Source of the DNA: Hyphomicrobiales bacterium
Lineage (GTDB): Bacteria > Pseudomonadota > Alphaproteobacteria > Rhizobiales > Rhodobiaceae
Assembly: GCA_002869065.1 (NCBI GenBank)
Contig: PKTR01000002.1
Location: forward strand, 1,364,001 to 1,428,000
Length of the DNA: 64,000 nt
Direction: 5' to 3'
The translations under genes and the position numbers were made by a program. Shown piece by piece: positions 55,296 through 62,547 of the stretch (positions are counted from its first letter, which is position 1; each line of letters begins with the position of its first letter). The notes below the pieces were generated by a model that was not told where the DNA came from, searched no databases, and was given only the letters and a program-made list of their open reading frames with translations.

Positions 55296-56246
55296 TCAAG
55301 CGAAGCGGATGCGCGGGTTGAGGAAGGTGTAGCCGACGTCGGAGATGATCTGCGAGAACACCGCGACGAAGACCGCAACGAGGGTGCCGGCCTGGATGAC
55401 GTATATGTCGCCGAACAGGGCGGCCTCGAGCAGCATCTTGCCGAAGCCGTCATACTCGAAGAAGACCTCGACCACGACGACGCCCGACAAGAGCCAGTTG
55501 AGCTGCAGCACGATCACCGTGAAGGGCGCGATGAGCGCGTTTCTCAGCGCGTGTTTCATGATCACGCGGCGGTAGGGAAGGCCCTTCAACACGGCGGTGC
55601 GTATGTATTGCGAGGTCATCACCTCGGCCATCGAGGCTCGGGTCATGCGCGCCACATAGCCGAAATCGTAGAGCACCAGGGTGAGCACCGGCAGTACCAG
55701 CTGCCAGCCGTCGAAGCCGCCGATCATCGCCGATTTGGCGGGCAGCCATTTGAGGCCGAGCGCGAAAATGATGGTCAGGAAGATCGCGGTGGCGATTTCC
55801 GGGATCGAGGTGGTGAATACCGACAGGAAGGATATCGATCGGTCCTGGAAGGACCCCTCCTTCATGCCGGCCAATACGCCAAGTATCAGCGATATGGGAA
55901 TCATCAGGGCGAAGACCCAGAAGGCGAGAATGCCGGTATTCGCCAGCCTGTCGAGCAGGATCGGGCCGACCGGGCCGTTCTTTTCGAACGACTGCCCGAA
56001 ATCGCCGTGGACGACGTCCCCGACCCACTTGGCGTAGCGGGTGTAGAACGGCACATCGAGGCCCTTCTTGGCGAGCCACGCCTGATAGTCGTCGTCGGAC
56101 AGGGCGGAAACGGCGAAGCCGCCGAGTTCGGCGGTCGCAATCTGTTTCTTGAACTTGTCGCTATCGAAGACGAGGAACAGGATCAGCGAAACCGCCGCCA
56201 TGATCAGCACCATCTGGGCGAGGCGGCGGAGAATCAATTTCACCAT
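55296..56246 (-). CDS. DppB-like ABC transporter permease
   Basis: 316 aa. N-terminal MVKLILRRLAQMVLIMAAVSLILFLVF, then a periplasmic region ending GDFGQSFEKNGPVGPILLDRL, and the DppB membrane core with the coupling motif YIRTAVLKGLPYRRVIMKHALRNALIAP. It follows the binding-protein gene after 143 bp containing a strong hairpin. Confidence 0.95.
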   Translation of the reverse strand: MVKLILRRLAQMVLIMAAVSLILFLVFDSDKFKKQIATAELGGFAVSALSDDDYQAWLAKKGLDVPFYTRYAKWVGDVVHGDFGQSFEKNGPVGPILLDRLANTGILAFWVFALMIPISLILGVLAGMKEGSFQDRSISFLSVFTTSIPEIATAIFLTIIFALGLKWLPAKSAMIGGFDGWQLVLPVLTLVLYDFGYVARMTRASMAEVMTSQYIRTAVLKGLPYRRVIMKHALRNALIAPFTVIVLQLNWLLSGVVVVEVFFEYDGFGKMLLEAALFGDIYVIQAGTLVAVFVAVFSQIISDVGYTFLNPRIRFA

Positions 56247-56348
56247 GGGTCGAGCCCGTATTTTTCACTGCGGCGAACAGGGAACGGCGCGATGCCGGTT
56301 TTCCCGCCGCCTGGCTGGTCCACAGAGTGTCTGCGGATGAAAAGGGAA

Positions 56349-56374
56349 ACGCCCCGGCGGTGTCGCCGGGGCGT
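56349..56374 (-). other. Strong intercistronic hairpin after the peptide-binding-protein gene
   Basis: ACGCCCCGGCG, GTGT, CGCCGGGGCGT: a perfect 11-bp stem 16 bp past the minus-strand stop. It sits in the same relation to its binding-protein gene as 32265-32290 does in the other importer. It probably protects the abundant 5' message or acts as a leaky terminator. Confidence 0.85.
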
Positions 56375-56389
56375 CGTCATTCGGTTGGG

Positions 56390-58099
56390 TTAGGCGTCGA
56401 GCCACACCTTGTTGAACTGATGATAGTTCGTCGGGTGCAGCTTGATGCCCTTGACCTTCTTGGCGGCGATCGAGAACAGCGGGCGCCAGATCGGCATGAC
56501 CATCACATTGTGGTCCTGCAGGATCTTCTCGACCTTCTCCATCTTCTTGCGGCGCTCTTCGACGTCGAGGGTGGCCTCGGCATCATCCAGCGCGGCATCG
56601 AATGCCGGATCGGCGAGGTGGCAGTCGTTCCACGGCACACCGGTGCGGTAGCCGAGCGACAGCACCATGGTGCCGAGCGGGCGATGGGTCCAGGCAACGG
56701 CGCCGAACGGGGTCTTGTCCCAGATCTCCCAGAACTTCGAGGACGGCAGCACGTTGATGTTGAGCGTGATGCCGGCGTCCTTCATCTGGTCGCGCATGAT
56801 CTCGACGACCGTCTGGTGCCACGGGCCGTCGGTGTTGCCGACGTCGATGGTCAGCTCGATGCCGTCCGGGTGACCGGCTTCGGCGAGCAGCTTCTTGGCG
56901 CCTTCGATGTCGCGCTTGAGTGCCGGCAGGGCGAAGTATTCCGGATGGACCGGCGCGACGTGATGGTTCTCGCCGATGTCGCCGCCGCCCTGGAAGACGA
57001 GATCGCGCACGACCGAGTTGTCGCAGGCCATGGTGACGGCCTTGCGGATGCGCGGGTCGTCGAACGGCGCCTTGTCGACCTGCATGCGGCAGCACAGGTT
57101 CTGCGCGGTGCGGGCTTCAATGATGTTGCCGTCAAAGGCCTTGGCGAGTTCGTACTGCTCGATGCCGAATTCGTAGATGGTGTCGACATCGCCGCCGGCG
57201 AACGCGGTCAGCGCGTTGTCGTCGGAGAAGTTGTAGTAGTGAATCTCGTCGAGATAGACCTTGCCGCCCCAGTATTCGACGTCGGTGACGCGCTTGAGGA
57301 TGCACTTTTCGCCGACGGCCAGCTCGGCCAGCTTGAACGGGCCGGTGCCGATCGGATTGTCCGACAGCGGCGGCTTGAAGCTGCTGTGCACGATCGCCGT
57401 CGGGTAGTTGTACATGTCCTCGGGCACCGACAGAACGGGCTTCGACAGGTTGAGACGAACCGTGTGGTCGTCCACCTTTTCGATGGCACCCGCGATCATC
57501 TTCTTGACCTTCTTCGGGTTACCCTTGTCGTCCTTCTCGCCGGTCTCGACTTCCTCGACCATTGCCGAGCAGGTCGACAGGCCGACATTCGACGAGCCAA
57601 GCGTCGGGTCGAGCCAGCGGGTGAAGTTGAAGATGATGTCATCGGCGGTGAAATCGTCGCCGTTGTTCCACTTGACGCCCTTGCGCAGGTAGAAGGTCCA
57701 GGTCTTGAGGTCGTCGGAAGCTTCCCACTTCTCGGCGAGCATCGGGCGGGTGACGTTGTCCGGGCCGGTCATCGCCAGATGCTCGAGCATGTGGCGGGTC
57801 TGGTTCGACATCTCGACCCATGAATAGGTCGCCGGATCTTCCATCTTCTGGATTTCCATGCCGACCTTGAGGATGCCACCCATCTTGGCGCCGGCTTCAT
57901 CTGCCGGGAACGGCATGGTGCCGTCGGCGGCGAAGGCCGGGGACGGCAGGCCCGCCATTCCGTAGGCCGCACCGGCGGATACACCGAGCAGCGCAGCGAT
58001 GCGGATGAACTCGCGACGGTCCATGCGGCCGGCGTTCATCAAGCCCTCGGCTTCGCGCACCTTGGGGTGTAGTCTCCCTGACTTCTTGTTGTCGAACAT
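56390..58099 (-). CDS. DppA/OppA-like substrate-binding protein, Tat-exported
   Basis: 569 aa from ATG 58099 (GGAGG upstream; ATG 58117 also possible). The Tat signal MDRREFIRIAALLGVSAGAAYG starts near residue 26, so the first 25 residues precede it. SBP family 5: MLAEKWEASDDLKTWTFYLRKGVKWNNGDDFTADDI, NPIGTGPFKLAELAVGE, DDPRIRKAVTMACD. A charged loop EETGEKDDKGNPKKVKK-like insert (about 190-210) is unusual. Ligand unknown; family members bind peptides, nickel, heme or opines. Confidence 0.92.
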   Translation of the reverse strand: MFDNKKSGRLHPKVREAEGLMNAGRMDRREFIRIAALLGVSAGAAYGMAGLPSPAFAADGTMPFPADEAGAKMGGILKVGMEIQKMEDPATYSWVEMSNQTRHMLEHLAMTGPDNVTRPMLAEKWEASDDLKTWTFYLRKGVKWNNGDDFTADDIIFNFTRWLDPTLGSSNVGLSTCSAMVEEVETGEKDDKGNPKKVKKMIAGAIEKVDDHTVRLNLSKPVLSVPEDMYNYPTAIVHSSFKPPLSDNPIGTGPFKLAELAVGEKCILKRVTDVEYWGGKVYLDEIHYYNFSDDNALTAFAGGDVDTIYEFGIEQYELAKAFDGNIIEARTAQNLCCRMQVDKAPFDDPRIRKAVTMACDNSVVRDLVFQGGGDIGENHHVAPVHPEYFALPALKRDIEGAKKLLAEAGHPDGIELTIDVGNTDGPWHQTVVEIMRDQMKDAGITLNINVLPSSKFWEIWDKTPFGAVAWTHRPLGTMVLSLGYRTGVPWNDCHLADPAFDAALDDAEATLDVEERRKKMEKVEKILQDHNVMVMPIWRPLFSIAAKKVKGIKLHPTNYHQFNKVWLDA

Positions 58100-58505
58100 A
58101 TTACTCGACGCCTCCATTGTATTTTGTGCTGTAAGAAGGTGTTAATTCGTCGTTATTTGATAGTTATGTTTGGCTATTGTTGAGTTAACCTTGACTCATT
58201 GCGCGTTCATTTACGACATGCATTAGCGCATTTTAGCCTGACGAAGTGTGTGGTGGCGGCAGTATAACATTTGGACGCGGGATGAAATCAACCGCTCATC
58301 GATGAAAAATTTGCGACATGGCGTCCACTCCCGGTTCCTGGCCGATTAAATGCTTCTGTGATGCTTGTGCATTGCACAAATATCCGGATTTTCGGCAGGT
58401 TCAGCGGGTCATACGGCGCGCTTGAAGCGGAAAAAGCGCTTGGAGGCGATGATGCGCCGTGGCAAGGGAAAGCGTTCCGCTTGCAAGGTTCCGGAGTGCC
58501 CAGCG
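58100..58505. promoter_or_regulatory. AT-rich divergent control region of the dpp-like operon and the FAH-family gene
   Basis: No gene. AT-rich between about 58120 and 58330. The inverted repeat TGAGT, eight bases, ACTCA (58181-58198) is about 85 bp upstream of the binding-protein start and is a candidate operator. No confident -35/-10 pair was found. Confidence 0.45.
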
Positions 58506-59210
58506 ATGACCAATGACGCGTTTGTCTTTCCCGCCCGCCCCATTCCCGCCGCGCCGGTGAAGGGCAGTGCGTTGCGCTATCCGATCGGTCGCATCTTCTG
58601 CGTCGGGCGAAACTACGCCGAGCACGCGCGCGAGATGGGCACCGAGCCGGACAAGGAGGATCCGTTCTACTTCACCAAGTCGGCGCATGCCTATGTGCCG
58701 TCCGGTTCGACGATCCCCTATCCGCCGGAGACCGCGAACTGCCATTACGAGATGGAGCTGGTGGCGGCGATCGGCGCGGTCGGGTTCCGGGTTGCCGAAG
58801 AAGACGCCCTGTCGATTGTCTACGGCTATGCGGCGGGTATCGATCTGACGCGGCGCGACCGTCAACAGGACGGCAAGGACAAGCGGCGGCCGTGGGATCT
58901 CGGCAAGGACTTCGAGAATGCCGCGATCCTCAGCGAAATCGTGCCGGCGGCCGATATCGGCCATCCCGAGAGCGGGGCGATCGAGCTTTCAGTCAATGGC
59001 GAGATGCGCCAGCGGGCCGACATCGCCGACATGATCAACAGTGTCGCCGAGGTGATCGCGCATCTGTCGCGTTTCTACCATCTGGCGCCGGGCGATCTGA
59101 TCTATACCGGCACCCCGGCCGGCGTCGGCCCGATCGTGGCCGGTGATCGCATCGAGGGACAAGTCGAGGGAATTGCCGAGATTTCAGTCATATTTTCTGC
59201 TGCGGAATAG
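58506..59210 (+). CDS. Fumarylacetoacetate hydrolase family protein (fumarylpyruvate hydrolase type)
   Basis: 234 aa from ATG 58506. FAH fold: IGRIFCVGRNYAEHAREMG, DPFYFTKSAHAYVPSGSTIPYP, NCHYEMELVAAIG (metal-ligand Glu), YAAGIDLTRRDRQ, PWDLGKDFENAAILSEIV, YTGTPAGVGPI. The YxxGxDLTRRD and FxxAxPxG-type C-terminus favour fumarylpyruvate/acylpyruvate hydrolases of gentisate-type pathways, but no other pathway gene is here. GGAG lies 14 bases before the start. Confidence 0.9.
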   Translation: MTNDAFVFPARPIPAAPVKGSALRYPIGRIFCVGRNYAEHAREMGTEPDKEDPFYFTKSAHAYVPSGSTIPYPPETANCHYEMELVAAIGAVGFRVAEEDALSIVYGYAAGIDLTRRDRQQDGKDKRRPWDLGKDFENAAILSEIVPAADIGHPESGAIELSVNGEMRQRADIADMINSVAEVIAHLSRFYHLAPGDLIYTGTPAGVGPIVAGDRIEGQVEGIAEISVIFSAAE

Positions 59211-59252
59211 GAAATGATGCGTATTTTTATCATTTCCCCCTAATATTCCATG

Positions 59253-59352
59253 GATATCCAAGAGGGCCCCGGGGGAGTACAGTTCTCCTCGCAAGTATGG
59301 GCCTACTAAACAGCCGGAGACTTCCGCGGAGCGGATCTCCGGCTCTTTTTTT
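59253..59352 (+). ncRNA. Candidate small RNA with intrinsic terminator
   Basis: After the FAH-family stop a TAATAT box (59241-59246) is followed by about 100 nt without an open frame. It can fold into a first hairpin (GGCCC/GGGCC enclosing GGAG/CTCC, about 59265-59303) and then the strong terminator hairpin at 59313-59352. The loop contains TCTCCTC, an anti-Shine-Dalgarno-like word as in several rhizobial sRNAs. No good -35 was found, so this could instead be the 3' end of the FAH-family mRNA. Confidence 0.4.
59313..59352 (+). terminator. Rho-independent terminator after the FAH-family gene / candidate sRNA
   Basis: GCCGGAGA (59313-59320) pairs with TCTCCGGC (59336-59343), followed by a T-rich run. 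Strong and unidirectional on the plus strand. Confidence 0.92.
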
Positions 59353-59371
59353 GCCCGCGTTCCCGGAAGGG

Positions 59372-61660
59372 CTAGCGCGACTGCTCTCGCCGCATACGCC
59401 AGCGGGCGTGCAGGGTCAGCAGGGCCGGCAGCAGCAGGATGTTGGCGAAGAAGGCGGCCATCAGAACCAGCACCGACACGTATCCGTAGAGGCGAACGTT
59501 CGGCAGCAGGCTCGTCACCGTCGTGCCGAGACCGAGAACCAGCACCACCGTCGAGATGATCAGCACCGGGCCGAGCGTCGTCACGGTGCGCGACAGCGCC
59601 ATGATGGGATCGCTGGTTTCAGCGCGCATCAGTCGGTGGCGGTTGAACATGTGGATGGTGCTGTCGACGGCGATGCCGAAGCTGATGGTGAAGGCGATGA
59701 CGCTGGTGAATTGCAGGCCGAAATCGCTGAGATAGAGGAAGGCGCCGCCGAACGCGATCGGCAACACGTTCGGCAGGATCGACAGCAGCGTTGCCGCGCG
59801 CGATCTCAGCGCGACGCCGATCAGCAGGATGATCACCACCACCGCGCCGATCAGGCTGTAGTTGAGCTGCCGGATCATGGCGGTGCTGGCGCGGGCGGCG
59901 ACAAGGTCGAACCCGGTCAGCCGGATCGTGGCGTCGGGATGCGCGGCGCGCAGGGTGTCGAGCCCGTTTTCGAGGCGTTCGATCACTGGCAGCAGGGCGG
60001 CGGCATCGGAATTGGGGAAGTAACCGGTCACAAGGGCAGAGCGGCCATCGGCGCCGATCACGCGGCGCGCCAGATGCTCGCGGTTTTCGGCGAGGAAGGC
60101 GGCCGCGCTGCCGGTGGGCCTTTGTCCGCTCTCGTACCAGTCGACGACATCCTGCAGCGACCAGGTGGTGCCGATCATCGGGTCAGCGGCGAGGACCTTC
60201 TGAGCCTCGGCAATGAGCGAGAGGCTTTCGGGAGCAAGCGCATCCTGGCCCTCGGGCATGGTCAGGTAGACGGCCATGGTGCCGGAACCGGCAAGTGTCG
60301 CGTCGATGCGGCTGACGCCGATCAGGGCATCGCTCTTCACCGGCAGATTGCTGCGGTAGTCGTAGTAGGTCGGGTTGGCGAGATAGAGTCCGGCGCAAAT
60401 CGCGGTCAATACGGCCGCCACGACGGTCACGGTGCCCGGATGGCCTATGGAAATCGCGGCGGCCTGGCGCGACAGACGCACGCTCAAATGCCCGATCCAG
60501 CCGTGTTCGAAGGCAGCCGTTGTGCCGTCGACGCGGTTGAGGACGGCGACGGCGAGCAGCGGGAACAGGAAGATCACGCCGAAAAAGGCAATTGTCGCTC
60601 CGATCGCGCCGGCAAGACCGAAGCCGGCGATGTAGGGATGCGGTACGACGGCGAGCGACAGAAGCGCGAGCGTCGTGGTCAGCGAGGTAAGGGCGGCGGC
60701 CGGGCCGACATCGATCACGGATGCCTCGACCGCGTCGCGCACGCTCATGCCGTTTTCGCGGTTACGCGCGGCAGCGAACATCATGTGCAGTCCGTCGGAA
60801 AAACTCAGCACCATGACCAGTGTCGGCACGACGGCGGTGATGATGTTGACCGACTGGCCGAGCAGCCACATGGCGCCGAGCTGCCAGACGATGGCGGTGA
60901 GCACCGGCACGGCGACGACGATGACGTAGCTGAGGCGGCGGAAGAACAGCCAGGTCAGGAAAATGCCGATGAAGAAGCCGACGATGCGGAAGATCTTCTG
61001 ATCGCGCTGCAGGGCGTCGACGATGGTCAGCCGGATCTGCGGCATGCCGGTATAGCGAACGGTAGCTCCGGTGCCGGTCAGCGTTTCGGTGCCGAGGCCG
61101 CGGATTTCATCGACCTTGGCGCGGACGGCTTCGAGTGCGGTGACGCCGGGTGCCAGCGATACGACGAAAAGCGCCAGGCGGCCGTCCTTCGCCAGCAGCT
61201 TGTCGGTGACCAGCGGGTGAGCGAGGAGATCCCGGCGCAAATGGTCGAAGCCGGCCTCGTCGAGCGGGCTCAGATCGGCGGGGATCAGCGCCGCGAGGTC
61301 GCCGTTTTCGTTGGGCGGGCGATAGGCGGAGAAAACCGAGGTGACCGCGTCGACATCATCGAGCAGCACAAGCTCGAGGTGCAGCGTGCGCAGATCCTCC
61401 AGCGTGTCGGGCCGGAACAGGTCGCCTTCGACGACAGCGATCACGTCGTGTTCGGTCGCGGGAAAGTGCGCGATCATATCTTCGAGAACGGCGTAGTCGG
61501 CGGCGTTTGACTTGAAGATCTCGCGAATGTTGCTCTGGAATTCGAGCTTGGAGGCAGCCCACCCGGACAGCAGCGTGAGAATGACGGCCAGAACGGCCAT
61601 CACGCGGGTATGGCGCAGCGACCACAGGCCCAGTCTTTCGAGCCCGAACCCGGCCGTCAT
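59372..61660 (-). CDS. RND/MMPL-superfamily exporter
   Basis: 762 aa with 12 predicted TM segments in two 6-TM halves, each preceded by a large periplasmic loop. Examples are the first TM (RVMAVLAVILTLLSGWAAS), FEFQSNIREIF-like LEFQSNIREIFKSNAADY, the sterol-sensing-like block NIITAVVPTLVMVLSFSDGLHMMFA, and its repeat TISFGIAVDSTIHMFNRHR. Such transporters export hydrophobic lipids (hopanoid HpnN-like, MmpL). No membrane fusion protein or outer-membrane partner is here. It starts 19 bp after the aldolase stop, so the two are co-transcribed. Confidence 0.9.
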   Translation of the reverse strand: MTAGFGLERLGLWSLRHTRVMAVLAVILTLLSGWAASKLEFQSNIREIFKSNAADYAVLEDMIAHFPATEHDVIAVVEGDLFRPDTLEDLRTLHLELVLLDDVDAVTSVFSAYRPPNENGDLAALIPADLSPLDEAGFDHLRRDLLAHPLVTDKLLAKDGRLALFVVSLAPGVTALEAVRAKVDEIRGLGTETLTGTGATVRYTGMPQIRLTIVDALQRDQKIFRIVGFFIGIFLTWLFFRRLSYVIVVAVPVLTAIVWQLGAMWLLGQSVNIITAVVPTLVMVLSFSDGLHMMFAAARNRENGMSVRDAVEASVIDVGPAAALTSLTTTLALLSLAVVPHPYIAGFGLAGAIGATIAFFGVIFLFPLLAVAVLNRVDGTTAAFEHGWIGHLSVRLSRQAAAISIGHPGTVTVVAAVLTAICAGLYLANPTYYDYRSNLPVKSDALIGVSRIDATLAGSGTMAVYLTMPEGQDALAPESLSLIAEAQKVLAADPMIGTTWSLQDVVDWYESGQRPTGSAAAFLAENREHLARRVIGADGRSALVTGYFPNSDAAALLPVIERLENGLDTLRAAHPDATIRLTGFDLVAARASTAMIRQLNYSLIGAVVVIILLIGVALRSRAATLLSILPNVLPIAFGGAFLYLSDFGLQFTSVIAFTISFGIAVDSTIHMFNRHRLMRAETSDPIMALSRTVTTLGPVLIISTVVLVLGLGTTVTSLLPNVRLYGYVSVLVLMAAFFANILLLPALLTLHARWRMRREQSR

Positions 61661-61679
61661 GATGCGGTCCGCCGCTGCA

Positions 61680-62339
61680 TCATGCCGGCGCGTCCTTGCG
61701 GCGCGGCCCGTAGGTCTTGAACTTCTCGACCACCACGGCGATCTCGTCGTCGTCGAGGATCACCGGGTCGCCGAGCTGGCAGGCGATGACATATTGCCGA
61801 GCGAGCGTCTCGATCTCGACGGCAAGCCACATCGCCTTGTCGAGACTTGGTCCGCAGGCAATCATGCCGTGATTGGCGAGAAGGCAGGCGGTGCGGTCGG
61901 CCAGCGCCTCGAGGGCGAGACGGGAAAGCTCCTCGGTGCCGAAGGTTGCGTACGGCGCGCAGCGGATGGTCGAGCCGCCGGCTGCCGCGATCATGTAGTG
62001 CACCGCCGGTAGGTCGCGGCGGGTCATGGCGACCGCGGTGGCGTTCGGCGCGTGGGTGTGGACGACGGCGTTGATATCGGGGCGGGCAGCGAGAATGTCG
62101 CGATGGAAGCGCCATTCGGACGACGGCGCGCGCATGCCCTCCACCTTGCCGTCGAAGCCGAGCCAGACAATGTCCTCCGGCGCCATCATCTCATAGGGAA
62201 TGCCGCTCGGGGTGATCAGCAGGCCGTCGCCGTGGCGCACGCCGATATTGCCGGCGGTGCCCTGATTGATGTCGAGGGCGCTCATCGACCGGCAGGCGGC
62301 GATGATCTCCTTGCGCAGGGCGAATTCGGCGTCCGACAT
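61680..62339 (-). CDS. Class II aldolase/adducin family protein
   Basis: 219 aa from ATG 62339 (AAGGAG upstream). FucA/AraD family: NQGTAGNIGVRHGDGLLITPSGI, catalytic Glu in APSSEWRFH, Zn ligands in VVHTHAPNATAVAM and LLANHGMIACG. Probably a zinc aldolase for fuculose-phosphate or a related sugar phosphate; the substrate is not shown by context because its operon partner is an RND exporter. Ends DDDEIAVVVEKFKTYG. Confidence 0.9.
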   Translation of the reverse strand: MSDAEFALRKEIIAACRSMSALDINQGTAGNIGVRHGDGLLITPSGIPYEMMAPEDIVWLGFDGKVEGMRAPSSEWRFHRDILAARPDINAVVHTHAPNATAVAMTRRDLPAVHYMIAAAGGSTIRCAPYATFGTEELSRLALEALADRTACLLANHGMIACGPSLDKAMWLAVEIETLARQYVIACQLGDPVILDDDEIAVVVEKFKTYGPRRKDAPA

Positions 62340-62547
62340 CTCGGCTCCTTGCCTGAACATTTCCGTTCGCGTCTGCGCCGGAGGTAGCACGGAAGCGCGC
62401 GCGCGGCCACAGGGTTCGCGGCTGTTTGCCGTGTTGCGCCATAATCTTGCCTCAGCCGCCTGCGGTGTTTGGCGCCGGCAGGCGGCAAGGATACGGTCCG
62501 TTGCGGGGCAAAGACGCGATTCGCGGCGGCAGAAGAAGGAAAACAGC

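Noticed and set aside
59297-61510. 737-codon plus-strand frame
   Set aside because: It is antisense to the RND/MMPL exporter, begins inside the terminator hairpin region, and shows mirrored Asp/Gln/His-rich composition.
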